From positions 79,272 to 143,271 of the forward strand of contig CAVROA010000009.1 in NCBI GenBank assembly GCA_963722715.1: a stretch of 64,000 nucleotides of DNA, in the 5' to 3' direction. Both the position numbers and the translations under genes were made by a program. Shown here one piece after another: positions 32,015 to 40,130 of the stretch; position 1 is the first letter of the stretch, and each line of letters begins with the position of its first letter. This DNA is from DASQGA01 sp963722715. Its GTDB lineage: Bacteria; Actinomycetota; Thermoleophilia; Gaiellales; Gaiellaceae. The notes under the pieces were generated by a model, which saw only the letters and a list, made by a program, of their open reading frames with translations, had not been told where the DNA came from and made no database searches.

Positions 32015-32472
32015 GCCGGGCCTTTGACCTTCTCGAGCAGCCGGACCTCTTCGAGGACCATCTCCTTGTCGACGGCCTTCGCCATGTCGTAGACGGTGAG
32101 GGCGGCGACGGAGGCCGCCGTGAGCGCCTCCATCTCGGCGCCCGTTTGCGCCGTGGTCTCGGCCGTCGCCTCAATCGATACGCCTTCGTGTTCGACGACC
32201 AGTCGAACGTCGACGTGCGTGAGAGGGAGCGGGTGGCAGAGCGGAATCAGCTCTGCGGTTCGCTTCGCAGCCATGATGCCGGCGATCTGCGCGGTCGCCA
32301 AGGCGTCGCCCTTCGGAAGGGAACGAAGCGTCGCCGCCGTGTCAGCGTGCATCCGGAGCAAGGCGCGGGCCGTCGCTCGGCGCCGCTCTAGCGGCTTTCC
32401 TCCCACGTCGACCATTCTGACCGCCCCCTCCTCGTCCACATGGCTGAGCTTCGCGCCGTCGGGGCGAGACAC
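32011..32472 (-). CDS. moaC: Cyclic pyranopterin monophosphate synthase
   Basis: MoaC converts the product of MoaA into cyclic pyranopterin monophosphate, the first stable molybdenum-cofactor intermediate. The 153 residues have KLSHVDEEGAVRMVDVGGKP, GIMAAKRTAELIPLCHPLPL with the catalytic His-Pro-Leu region, ETTAQTGAEMEALTAASVAAL (read in parts) and YDMAKAVDKEM with the catalytic Lys. GTG 32472 gives the normal length and lies 5 bases after otsA. It is coupled to mog. Confidence 0.94.
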   Translation of the reverse strand: MSRPDGAKLSHVDEEGAVRMVDVGGKPLERRRATARALLRMHADTAATLRSLPKGDALATAQIAGIMAAKRTAELIPLCHPLPLTHVDVRLVVEHEGVSIEATAETTAQTGAEMEALTAASVAALTVYDMAKAVDKEMVLEEVRLLEKVKGPA

Positions 32473-32477
32473 CGGAA

Positions 32478-33953
32478 TCAGTGTACTCGCGCCGTTGCCA
32501 CGGCTTCGTCGAGGTCGATCAGCTGCGTCTCGATCCACCTGCTGATGTCGTGGCCGCCCACCCAGTCGCGAATCGCCTTGATCCTCGCGGCCCGCTCGCT
32601 CTGCTCCATCGTGATCGCGGTGTGGATCGCCTCGGCCTGCCCTGCCACGTCGAACGGATTGATCGAGATCGCCCAGTCGGCCAGCTCCTCGTGTGCGCCG
32701 GCGTTCTCCGAGAGGATCACGACCCCGTCCCTGACGTTGACGAGAGGCGCCTCCTTCGCGACGAGGTTCATACCATCGAAAATCGCGTTCACGAGCAGGA
32801 CGTCGAACTGCTTGTAGGCAGCGACGGCCTGGGGAAAGTTGTCCTGGATCTGCAGATCGAGCGGCCTCCACCCCGGCCGCTGGAAGCGGTCGTTGACGGC
32901 GCGGGCCGACCGCTGGATCGCGCCGAGGTACTCGGCGTACTCCGGGATGTCCTGCCGGGAGGGGTCGAGGAGGGCGAGCATGCCGACCCGTCCGTGCATC
33001 TCGGGGTGGGCGTCGAGGTACAGGTCGAAGGCCCGGAACCCCCGGACGACGTTCTTCGACGGATCGGTCCGGTCGACCCGTACCACGAGGAACTCCGGAC
33101 GCTCGGCGATGATCTCGGCTTCGGCTGCGAGCACTGCATCGCTCCCCGCCTGCTCCTCGAACTCCCGAACGTCAACCGAGATCGGCGCGTAGCGCACCCG
33201 GGTAATCCGGTCCCGCACGCGCGCCTCGCCACGGTCGTGATCCACCTCCGCGCCCAGAATGTCCTCACAGCTGCGAAGGAAGTTCCGCTGCCAGCGAGGC
33301 GTGTGGAAGCTGACGACGTCGTTCGCCAACACCCCCTCGTGAAGGGCCCGGCGAATCGAGTCCGGCAGGACATGCCAGTAATCGGGCTGCGGCCACGGGA
33401 TGTGCACGAAGTGCGCGAGCGTCGCGTCCGGACGCGCCTCGCGGACGAACGAGGGGGCCAGGTAGAGGTGGTAGTCGTGGAAGAAGACGGAAGCCTCCGG
33501 CCTGCGCTCGAGCTCGTCCAGGACCGCGTCCGCAAAGGCTCGGTTCACGGTCAGGTAGCCCTGGTTCCATGCGTGGTGAAGCCCGTGGTCGATGTTCGGC
33601 GCCTCCGCCAGGCCCCAGAGATAGTGCTGCGCAAACCAGAGGGTCGGGTTCGAGACGACGTTGTAGTACCAGTCGTACGCGGCCGGATCGTGCGCGATCA
33701 GGCGGAGGCGATACGGAGATCCGTCTCGCGCCGTCTCCTCGAGGGCCTCGGAGGCCGCCTCGTTCGCTACGACGGCGTCCTCAACGCTCATTGCGCTCGC
33801 GATCCAGGTGACGTCGTGGTGGCTAACGAGACTGCTGAGCGCCGTCACGAGCCCGCCGCCGCCCCTGCTCGCCGCGCGATCGCCGTTTTCGTCGCGCGAG
33901 AACGTGACCGGCGCACGGTTCGAGACGACGATCAGCTCACGGCGAGCGGGCAC
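32478..33953 (-). CDS. otsA: Trehalose-6-phosphate synthase (GT20)
   Basis: OtsA joins UDP- or ADP-glucose to glucose-6-phosphate to give trehalose-6-phosphate. The 491 residues contain LIVVSNRAPV, the donor loop SRGGGGLVTAL, FFHDYHLYLAP, IPWPQPDYW, VVRVDRTDPSKN (the Arg-Lys pair that binds donor phosphates) and DGMNLVAKEA near the C-terminus. RTDPSKN differs from the YSKG form of E. coli OtsA, as in some actinobacterial GT20 proteins. It follows treT by 38 bases. No trehalose-phosphatase gene adjoins it. A TAGGGT hexamer lies 6 bases before GTG 33953. Confidence 0.9.
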   Translation of the reverse strand: MPARRELIVVSNRAPVTFSRDENGDRAASRGGGGLVTALSSLVSHHDVTWIASAMSVEDAVVANEAASEALEETARDGSPYRLRLIAHDPAAYDWYYNVVSNPTLWFAQHYLWGLAEAPNIDHGLHHAWNQGYLTVNRAFADAVLDELERRPEASVFFHDYHLYLAPSFVREARPDATLAHFVHIPWPQPDYWHVLPDSIRRALHEGVLANDVVSFHTPRWQRNFLRSCEDILGAEVDHDRGEARVRDRITRVRYAPISVDVREFEEQAGSDAVLAAEAEIIAERPEFLVVRVDRTDPSKNVVRGFRAFDLYLDAHPEMHGRVGMLALLDPSRQDIPEYAEYLGAIQRSARAVNDRFQRPGWRPLDLQIQDNFPQAVAAYKQFDVLLVNAIFDGMNLVAKEAPLVNVRDGVVILSENAGAHEELADWAISINPFDVAGQAEAIHTAITMEQSERAARIKAIRDWVGGHDISRWIETQLIDLDEAVATARVH

Positions 33954-33959
33954 TAGGGA

Positions 33960-33965
33960 ACCCTA
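33960..33965 (-). promoter_or_regulatory. Candidate -10 element for otsA
   Basis: TAGGGT on the minus strand ends 6 bases before GTG 33953. It lies within a compact inverted repeat CTAGGGAACCCTAG (33953-33966) in the treT-otsA gap. Confidence 0.4.
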
Positions 33966-33991
33966 GCCCGCCGGGTCTACCCGAACGGTCC

Positions 33992-35269
33992 CTAGGCGCG
34001 GCCGGCGACGACAAGCTCGACGTCGCCCGTCTCGTTGCCGGCGAGCCGGTTGAAGAGCGCCAGCCAGTCGCGGAGCAGTCGCGGCGTCAGGAACTTGGTG
34101 CGCACGAACTCCTTGCCCCTGAGCGCCATGGCCCGGGCCCGGGCTGGGTCGTCGAGCACCTTCTGGAGCGCCAGCGCGCACTGCGGGATGTCGTCCACCA
34201 GGAAGCCTGTCTCGCCATCCTGGATCTGGTCGACGATACCCCCGACCCGGCCGGCAACCGTCGGCCGCCCCTTCCAGAGCCCCTCGGTCACGGTCAAGCC
34301 GAATCCCTCACGCACCGACTTCTGGATGATCGCAGCGGAGTGCACCTGGAATGCGTTCACCTCGACGGAGCCGACGTTGTTCAGGTTCGAGAGGATGTAG
34401 ATGTCCGGGTGGCCGTCCGCCGCGGCCACGGTCTGGCTGTAGTACTCCCAGCCCTCCGGATCGTCATGGGCCATAGAGCCGACCAGCGCGAGTTGCACGT
34501 CCGGGTGATGCTCACGAAGCAGCCGCCACGCCTCGATGACCCCGAGCGGGTCCTTCCACGGGTCGAAACGGGACACCTGCGTGACGAGGGGCCGGCTCAC
34601 GTCGATCCCGAACTGGTCGACGATGTAGGCCGCGTCCTCGGCGGAGAGCGCCATGTTCTTCGGTGCGAGCGGATCGATGGCCGGCGGCCAGATGTAGGCC
34701 TGCGGAAGCCCGATGTCGGGCACGTACTGCCGGCGGTGGAAGACGGTGGCGTCGTAGCGGGCGATCGACGGTGCCAGAAAAGCAAGCACGTCCGGGTTTG
34801 GCTCCGAGACGTCGATGTGACAGCGCCAGATCCAATGGCTCCCGAGCTCGTGCTTGAACTCCGGGACGGCGGCAGGCTGAGGGTCGTGGACGATGACGTA
34901 GTCGTAGCTCCCCTCGAGGGCTTCGGCGTTCAGGCGGTTGTACTCACGAAAGATCCGCCGCTGCTCCTCATCCAGGATTTGCGAGCCGCCCTGGATGGCG
35001 TTGTGGATTGCCTTCGTGACGTCGAAGAATTCGTCCTGGCCGAAGATCACTTGCCACTCGGTCTCGAGGCCCGCATCCCGCATGAGCGGTACGAGCGTGT
35101 AGAGGATCTCCGCGACGCCGCCGCCGAAAGCGGTCGCTGACAGGTGGAGAACTCGCTTTCCGGCGAGCGGCTCGGCCAGGCCACGAATCTCCTCCATGAG
35201 CCCTCGCCCGGCGATGTGCGCGTAGTCGGCAAGCGACTTCTGTCCGACGTTGACGTGTTGGGGCTGCAC
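33992..35269 (-). CDS. treT: TreT-type trehalose glycosyltransferring synthase (GT4)
   Basis: TreT forms trehalose directly from nucleoside-diphosphate glucose and glucose. The 425-residue GT4 protein begins LADYAHIAGRGLMEEI, then VLHLSATAFGGGVAEILYTLVP (seen in parts). It continues with VIVHDPQPAAVP, RCHIDVSEPN, the nucleotide-sugar region SRFDPWKDPLGVIEAW, GSMAHDDPEGWEYY, and the catalytic E-x7-E in VREGFGLTVTEGLWKGRP. The AFGGGVAE and HDPQP motifs separate TreT from sucrose synthases. It may also be the reversible phosphorylase type. It is followed by otsA, so two routes to trehalose are adjacent. Confidence 0.85.
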   Translation of the reverse strand: MQPQHVNVGQKSLADYAHIAGRGLMEEIRGLAEPLAGKRVLHLSATAFGGGVAEILYTLVPLMRDAGLETEWQVIFGQDEFFDVTKAIHNAIQGGSQILDEEQRRIFREYNRLNAEALEGSYDYVIVHDPQPAAVPEFKHELGSHWIWRCHIDVSEPNPDVLAFLAPSIARYDATVFHRRQYVPDIGLPQAYIWPPAIDPLAPKNMALSAEDAAYIVDQFGIDVSRPLVTQVSRFDPWKDPLGVIEAWRLLREHHPDVQLALVGSMAHDDPEGWEYYSQTVAAADGHPDIYILSNLNNVGSVEVNAFQVHSAAIIQKSVREGFGLTVTEGLWKGRPTVAGRVGGIVDQIQDGETGFLVDDIPQCALALQKVLDDPARARAMALRGKEFVRTKFLTPRLLRDWLALFNRLAGNETGDVELVVAGRA

Positions 35270-35277
35270 GGCGGCGC

Positions 35278-35283
35278 AGGATA
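35278..35283 (-). promoter_or_regulatory. Candidate -10 element for treT and the downstream chain
   Basis: TATCCT on the minus strand ends 8 bases before GTG 35269. The identical hexamer precedes the response regulator and chorismate mutase genes. Confidence 0.45.
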
Positions 35284-35310
35284 CCGCGCGGTGTCCCTGT
35301 CAAACCCCTC

Positions 35311-35736
35311 CTAGGACAGGTACTTCGTGAAGCGAAGCGAGGAGCCCGAACGACTCGACTCGATATCGAGCTCGTCGACGATCGCACGAATGATGGAGAT
35401 GCCGAGGCCTCCCTCCTCGAGCTCGCCCCCAGCGGCGACCACATCGGCCTCGGGGTCGAACCCGATCCCCTCGTCCACAACCTCGACCGACAGCTTCTCG
35501 TTGTCGAGCTCGTACCGCACCTCGACTTCGCCTGAGCGCTGTTGGTTGTAGGCATGACGGACCACGTTCGAGCAGGCCTCGGTGAGGGCCAGCTTCAGAT
35601 CGGCAACCAGCGCCGGCTCCAGCGGGCGGACGCGGGCGAGCCCGCTGAGCGCCAGCCGGGAGAGGACGATGTACTCGGCCTTTGCAGGGATTGTGAGTGC
35701 CACGACCCCGTGTTCAAGCCTCTCTCCGCTGGTCAT
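35311..35736 (-). CDS. RsbW/SpoIIAB-like serine kinase (HATPase)
   Basis: The 141-residue GHKL ATPase is of the anti-sigma kinase type. It has the N-box LKLALTEACSNVVRHAY, the G1 box VEVVDEGIGFDP and a G2-type EGGLGISIIRAIVDEL; the C-terminus is short, as in RsbW. Such kinases bind and hold a sigma factor and phosphorylate an RsbV-like antagonist. No sigma or antagonist gene adjoins it; an STAS protein is encoded at 231-596. A GGTGGAG ribosome site precedes ATG 35736. It is separated from the methyltransferase gene by 88 bases. Confidence 0.88.
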   Translation of the reverse strand: MTSGERLEHGVVALTIPAKAEYIVLSRLALSGLARVRPLEPALVADLKLALTEACSNVVRHAYNQQRSGEVEVRYELDNEKLSVEVVDEGIGFDPEADVVAAGGELEEGGLGISIIRAIVDELDIESSRSGSSLRFTKYLS

Positions 35737-35824
35737 GCTCCACCCTTCCGTCGGCCGAAACTAGTCAGATACCCGCCTGCGCCACGCCTAAACCTCATCG
35801 AAGCTTCCACAGTATTCAGGAGTA

Positions 35825-36661
35825 TTAGGCGGCTTTCGTTGTTTCGAGTCGCGCGCGAGCAATTGCGACCGCCTCAGCGCTCGAGTCAATCATGACGAAG
35901 TGGCGCCCAAGCCTCCGGGCGACGGCTCCGAGTGTCCCGCTACCGGCGAAGGGGTCGAGGCACCAGTCACCGGGCCGCGAGGAAGCAGCGACGATGCGCC
36001 GAAGGACACCCTCGGGCTTCTGCGTCGGATAGCCCGTCTTCTCCCGCCCGGTGGGCGACACGATCGTGTGCCACCAGACGTCCGTCGGCAGCTTCCCTCG
36101 CGCTGCTTTCTCCGGCGTCACGAGCCCCGGTGCCATGTACGGCTCCCGCTCGACGGTCTCGGAGTCGAACCAGTAGCGCCCCCGGTCTTTCACGTAGACG
36201 AGGATCGTGTCGTGCTTGGCGGGCCACCGGCGGCGCGGCCGCGCCCCGTAGTCGTACGCCCAGACGATCTCGTTCAGGAAGCACTCCCGACCGAAGAGCT
36301 CATCGAGGAGGAGCTTCACGTAGTGCGCCTCCCGGTAGTCGATGTGGAAGTAGAGCGTCCCGGTCGGGTCGAGTAGCCGCCGCACCTCCCGCAGGCGAGG
36401 CTCGAGAAAGCCCAGATAGTCCTCGAAGTCGTCGCGATAGGAGGATTCAGACAGGAGGCGCGAGACATACCGCCGGCCGCCGAAGCCGACCCGGTCGCCG
36501 TCCGGGCCGGCCGCGGTCGCAAGCGTGCGTCGCCGTTGGGTCGAGCCGGTGTTGAAAGGCGGGTCGAGGTAGGCGAGCTGAAAGCTCTCGTCCGCGAAGG
36601 CGGGCATCACCTCGAGGTTGTCGCCGAGCAGGACGGCGTCGTCGGTCGGCTGCTGCGGCAT
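35825..36661 (-). CDS. Orphan DNA methyltransferase (N6-adenine/N4-cytosine, beta class)
   Basis: The 278-residue site-specific methylase has motif IV LAYLDPPFNTGSTQ (Asp33-Pro-Pro-Phe) before motif I WCLDPFAGSGTLGAVARRLG near the C-terminus, the order of beta-class enzymes. A target-recognition stretch lies between, and the YPTQKPEGVLRRIVAASSRPGD segment (in two parts) is typical. DPPF suits N6-adenine or N4-cytosine methylation. There is no restriction endonuclease nearby. It lies 20 bases after htrA, with TACCGT 8 bases before ATG 36661, and may serve epigenetic rather than defence functions. Confidence 0.88.
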   Translation of the reverse strand: MPQQPTDDAVLLGDNLEVMPAFADESFQLAYLDPPFNTGSTQRRRTLATAAGPDGDRVGFGGRRYVSRLLSESSYRDDFEDYLGFLEPRLREVRRLLDPTGTLYFHIDYREAHYVKLLLDELFGRECFLNEIVWAYDYGARPRRRWPAKHDTILVYVKDRGRYWFDSETVEREPYMAPGLVTPEKAARGKLPTDVWWHTIVSPTGREKTGYPTQKPEGVLRRIVAASSRPGDWCLDPFAGSGTLGAVARRLGRHFVMIDSSAEAVAIARARLETTKAA

Positions 36662-36669
36662 CCGGAGCG

Positions 36670-36675
36670 ACGGTA
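36670..36675 (-). promoter_or_regulatory. Candidate -10 element for the DNA methyltransferase gene
   Basis: TACCGT on the minus strand ends 8 bases before ATG 36661 in the 20-base gap after htrA. Confidence 0.35.
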
Positions 36676-36681
36676 CCGGGG

Positions 36682-37914
36682 CTAGCGGCCGGACCCGGGC
36701 GGGATCTCGGGCCGGGTTCCGAGCGTGACGCTGATCGTTCGGCGCTCGCCGTCCCGCAGGACCGTGAAGGTGAGCTTCTCACCCGGCAGCTTTCTGGTCA
36801 CGGCGCGAACGACGTCGTCCGCAGAGTCGACGGTCTTTCCGTCGATGGCCACGATCAGATCGCCACCAGGCCTGATCCTGATGTCCTCGAACACCTGCTC
36901 CGCCCTGCCCGGCCGGAAGCCCGCCTCGGCAGCTGGAGTGCCTTGATTCACGCCCTGGACGGCGGCACCCCGGTTGGCTCCGTAGTCGAACTGCTCGGCG
37001 ATCGAAGGGGTCACGGTCTGAGTAGTGATGCCGACGTACGCATAGCGCACCTCGCCGGTTGCGATCAGCTGGGACATCGAGCGCCGCGCCGAGTTGATCG
37101 GGACGGCGAAGCCAACTCCCTCGGCGTTCCCGGACTCGCTCCGGATCTGAGCGTTGATGCCGATGACACGCCCGCGGGCGTCGAAGAGCGGCCCGCCCGA
37201 GTTCCCACGGTTGATCGGCGCATCCGTCTGGATTGCGTCCACGAGGCTGTATTCCGAGGTCAAGGAGTCGATCGAGCGCTCGGTAGCTGCCACGATGCCG
37301 GCGGTCAGCGAGGTCTCCTGGCCGAACGGGCTTCCGATCGCAGCCACCGGCTCGCCGACGACGACCCGGTCCGAATTCCCGAGCGGCACCGGCTGCAGGC
37401 GATGATCCGACGGATCGACTTTCAGGAGCCCCACGTCGTCGAAGATGTCCCACCCGACGATCTTGGCCTCGACCCGGTCGCCGTCACGGAACTCGACGTA
37501 GACGGTGGCGGCGGGATCCGCGCTCACGGACGGCGATCCCTCACCGGCGGTCGTGATCACGTGCGAGTTCGTCAGGATGTAGCCCTTCGAAGAGACCACG
37601 AAGCCAGAGCCCTGCGAGGCACCGCCCTGACCGTTCGCTGTGGGATCACCGAAGAGGGCGATGATCGTGACCACGCCTCCCGACCGGGCACGATAGATCG
37701 TGGACGGGGAGAAGTTGTTCCCGGGCAACGGCTTCGCCGCGTTCGGCGCGTTGGCCGCCGGAACGCTCTCATCGGCAGCGCCGTCGGAGACCGGGACGAG
37801 CACGGTCGTCGTGCCGCCGTCGATCCAGCCGGTGGCCTTGCCGCCCACAAGGGCAAGCAAGGCGCCGAGGATCGCAGCGACCCCGACGATGACGGCTAGA
37901 CCAGAAGCGCGCAC
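36682..37914 (-). CDS. HtrA/DegP-like membrane serine protease with PDZ domain
   Basis: The 410-residue protein has one N-terminal transmembrane helix (about 5-24) and a Pro/Asn-rich linker to about 70. A trypsin-like domain follows with catalytic His in TNSHVI, Asp in DIFDDVGLLKV and Ser in NRGNSGGPLFDARG. A C-terminal PDZ domain (about 300-400; GVNQGTPAAEAGFRPGRAEQ, DLIVAIDGKTVDSADDVVRA, each 20 or fewer residues) completes it. The fold faces outside the membrane, for quality control of envelope proteins. It lies 41 bases after the histidine kinase gene, like pepD in mycobacterial mprAB, and has TACTCT 8 bases before its GTG. Confidence 0.93.
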   Translation of the reverse strand: MRASGLAVIVGVAAILGALLALVGGKATGWIDGGTTTVLVPVSDGAADESVPAANAPNAAKPLPGNNFSPSTIYRARSGGVVTIIALFGDPTANGQGGASQGSGFVVSSKGYILTNSHVITTAGEGSPSVSADPAATVYVEFRDGDRVEAKIVGWDIFDDVGLLKVDPSDHRLQPVPLGNSDRVVVGEPVAAIGSPFGQETSLTAGIVAATERSIDSLTSEYSLVDAIQTDAPINRGNSGGPLFDARGRVIGINAQIRSESGNAEGVGFAVPINSARRSMSQLIATGEVRYAYVGITTQTVTPSIAEQFDYGANRGAAVQGVNQGTPAAEAGFRPGRAEQVFEDIRIRPGGDLIVAIDGKTVDSADDVVRAVTRKLPGEKLTFTVLRDGERRTISVTLGTRPEIPPGSGR

Positions 37915-37922
37915 GGGCTCTC

Positions 37923-37928
37923 AGAGTA
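37923..37928 (-). promoter_or_regulatory. Candidate -10 element for htrA
   Basis: TACTCT on the minus strand ends 8 bases before GTG 37914 in the gap after the kinase gene. Confidence 0.4.
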
Positions 37929-37955
37929 GCCGGGTGGGTGCCGAAAGCCGGTCCA

Positions 37956-39389
37956 CTACCCGCGCGGGACCGTGACCGGCTCGTTTTCCCGTGGAAACGG
38001 TGCTGACACCAAGGGCAGCTCCAGCGTGAACGTCGTCCAGCCCGGCCGTGACTCGACCTTCAGAGCACTGTCCATCCTGCGAGCAAGCTCGCCGGCGATC
38101 GCAAGGCCAAGACCGCTTCCCGACGTTTGACCCCCCTGCGCGCGATAGAAGCGCTCGAACAGGTGCTCGAGAGCCTCTCCTGCAATACCGGGGCCGTCGT
38201 CGTGCACGGTCAGGACTGCTCGAGCGTCCGTCGATTCGACCCCGATCTCGACGCGAGTCCCCGCAGGCGTGTGCCGAAACGCATTCTCGACGAGGATGCG
38301 CACGATCTGGAGGACACGCTGCTCGTCGCCGAGGGCCATGATCGAGTCGTCCGCACGCACCGACATGTCGTAGCCGCCGGCGTCGGCGACCGCACGAAAC
38401 TCATCGCACGCCGTTCGGGCAACCACGGAAAGGTCTATTTCCGCTGCCTCGACGCTGAGCTGGCCCGCATCGAGCCTCGTGAGGTCGAGGAGGTCCGTCG
38501 CGAGCTTGGTCAACCTCTCCACCTGAGCCCGCGTCTCGGTGACGAACTCCTGGCGCGTTTCGTCGTCGAGGTCCTCGTCGTCGAGAAGCTCCAGGAACCC
38601 GCCCAGAGCGAACAGCGGCGTCCTGAGCTCGTGCGACGCGTTCTGGATGAACTCGCGTCGGGCGTGGTCCAGGCGGGCCAGGTGCTGGCGCATGGAATCG
38701 AGTGCGGCGGCCAGCTGTGCAACCTCGTCGGCGCCGGTATCGACGACCGGCTGCTCGAAGTCGCCGTCGGCGATGCGCTCCGCGGCCGACTCGAGGCTGC
38801 GGAGCCGGCGGGTGAGACCCCAGGCCGCGAAGTACCCGAGGACGGTCGCCCCGAGAATGGCGAGCCCGCCCGCCAGGAGCAGGCTACGGCGCACGAGCCC
38901 GACGTTCGACAGAACGTCCCCGAGCGAGGCCGAGACAGCGACGACCGTGTTCGGATTGATCTGCCACGCCGCCTCGGCAACGTCCCGTTCTCCGTCCGTC
39001 ACCCGACCGGACGCTTGCCCCTCCTCGAAGGCGCGCAGCGCCACCGTGTCTCCCTCCACCTCCTGCGAGGACACGTTCGAGTCCGCAACGACGATCGGGG
39101 CCTCAGGAGTAAGAAGTTGGTACACGACCACGCGCGCGTTCAGCTGGCTGGCAATGTCGTCGACGAGCGTCCCGTACGTGGCGGCGTTCCCGCTCTGGTT
39201 CTGCCCGTTGAGGCTCTCCCGAACTGCCGGCATGACGGCCTCGATCCGCTCGATCTTGTCCTCCACGAGGCGGTTCTCGAGCCGGGGCACGACTGCCAGG
39301 TACACGACTCCCATCGCGATCACCACGAGGACGAAGAGGACGAAGCTGAGCTTCGTCGTCAGTGACTTGAACGGGAGAATGGCTCTCAT
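37956..39389 (-). CDS. Sensor histidine kinase with HAMP domain
   Basis: The 477-residue kinase has two transmembrane helices (about 14-33 and 168-190) enclosing an extracytoplasmic sensor of about 135 residues. A HAMP domain (GLTRRLRSLESAAERIADGD) follows, then the dimerisation helix with the phospho-accepting His in FIQNASHELRTPL. The ATPase domain has N-box ILVENAFRHT, HDDGPGIAG and SGSGLGLAIAGEL. Its ATG overlaps the response regulator stop by 4 bases (ATGA). The partner order regulator-kinase-HtrA is that of MprAB/PepD, which senses envelope stress. Confidence 0.94.
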   Translation of the reverse strand: MRAILPFKSLTTKLSFVLFVLVVIAMGVVYLAVVPRLENRLVEDKIERIEAVMPAVRESLNGQNQSGNAATYGTLVDDIASQLNARVVVYQLLTPEAPIVVADSNVSSQEVEGDTVALRAFEEGQASGRVTDGERDVAEAAWQINPNTVVAVSASLGDVLSNVGLVRRSLLLAGGLAILGATVLGYFAAWGLTRRLRSLESAAERIADGDFEQPVVDTGADEVAQLAAALDSMRQHLARLDHARREFIQNASHELRTPLFALGGFLELLDDEDLDDETRQEFVTETRAQVERLTKLATDLLDLTRLDAGQLSVEAAEIDLSVVARTACDEFRAVADAGGYDMSVRADDSIMALGDEQRVLQIVRILVENAFRHTPAGTRVEIGVESTDARAVLTVHDDGPGIAGEALEHLFERFYRAQGGQTSGSGLGLAIAGELARRMDSALKVESRPGWTTFTLELPLVSAPFPRENEPVTVPRG

Positions 39390-40084
39390 CGGTCGTCCCG
39401 AAACCGATAGCCGACGCCGCGGACCGTGAAGATGTAGCTCGGCTCACCCGGATCCAGCTCGATCTTCTCGCGCAGGTGCCTGACATGGACGTCGATCGTC
39501 CTCGGGTCGCGGTAGTCCGAGCCGCCCCAGAGCCTCTGCAGGAGCATCTGGCGGCTGAACACGTGGCCCGGCTGGGTGGCGAGCGTCCGCAGGAGCTCGA
39601 ACTCGAGGTACGTGAGCTGCACCGGCCGGCCCTGGACGTTCACCGTGCGCCGGCCGAGGTCGATCGCGACCCCGTCAACCTCGATGATCTGGTCGGGCTC
39701 TTCGGTGGGCACCAGCTTTGCGCGGCGAAGCAACGCCCGCACACGGCTTCGGAACTCGCGAATCGAGAAAGGCTTCGTGATGTAGTCGTCCGCGCCGAGC
39801 TCGAGGCCCAGGACCTTGTCCACCTCGTCGTCGCGGGCGGTGAGCATGATGATCGGGACGGTGCTCCGCGACCGGAGCCGGCGGCAAACTTCGAGCCCGT
39901 CGAGCTTCGGTAGCGCCAGATCGAGCACGACGAGGTCGAATTCGCCCTCGTCGAAGCGGTCGAGCGCTTCCTCGCCGTCCCGAGCCTGAACGACATGAAA
40001 CCCCTCGCGCTCGAGAGGGTAGGTGAGGAGCTTTTGGATCGACTCCTCGTCGTCGACCACGAGAATGCTGGCTGGCGTCGCCAC
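39386..40084 (-). CDS. OmpR-family response regulator
   Basis: The 232-residue regulator has a receiver domain (about 1-118) with acidic pocket VVDDEES, phosphorylation site LVVLDLALP (Asp near 50), switch Thr in IIMLTARDD and Lys in YITKPFS. A winged-helix DNA-binding domain (about 135-230) follows with QLTYLEFELLRTLATQPG, RTIDVHVRHLREKIE and TVRGVGYRF. GTG 40084 is used, with TATCCT 7 bases upstream. It is the first gene of the stress cluster and is divergent from the M28-like gene. Confidence 0.95.
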   Translation of the reverse strand: MATPASILVVDDEESIQKLLTYPLEREGFHVVQARDGEEALDRFDEGEFDLVVLDLALPKLDGLEVCRRLRSRSTVPIIMLTARDDEVDKVLGLELGADDYITKPFSIREFRSRVRALLRRAKLVPTEEPDQIIEVDGVAIDLGRRTVNVQGRPVQLTYLEFELLRTLATQPGHVFSRQMLLQRLWGGSDYRDPRTIDVHVRHLREKIELDPGEPSYIFTVRGVGYRFRDDR

Positions 40085-40091
40085 TGCACAC

Positions 40092-40097
40092 AGGATA
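40092..40097 (-). promoter_or_regulatory. Candidate -10 element for the two-component operon
   Basis: TATCCT on the minus strand ends 7 bases before GTG 40084. A facing TAGACT at 40114-40119 may serve the divergent gene. Confidence 0.45.
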
Positions 40098-40130
40098 CGG
40101 ACGGACCCTCGCGTAGACTGCGGGCGGCTC

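Noticed and set aside
32481..33956. 491-codon plus-strand frame opposite otsA
   Set aside because: It mirrors otsA almost exactly base for base and has shadow composition (Val, Arg, Asp, Glu, His rich).
33953..33966. Inverted repeat CTAGGGAACCCTAG as terminator after treT
   Set aside because: A two-base loop is too tight and there is no T run; it also overlaps the otsA start.
37983..37998. GTTTTCCCGTGGAAAC resembling a ParB parS site
   Set aside because: It matches the TGTTTCACGTGAAACA consensus at only about 10 of 16 positions, is an imperfect palindrome and lies within the histidine kinase coding end.
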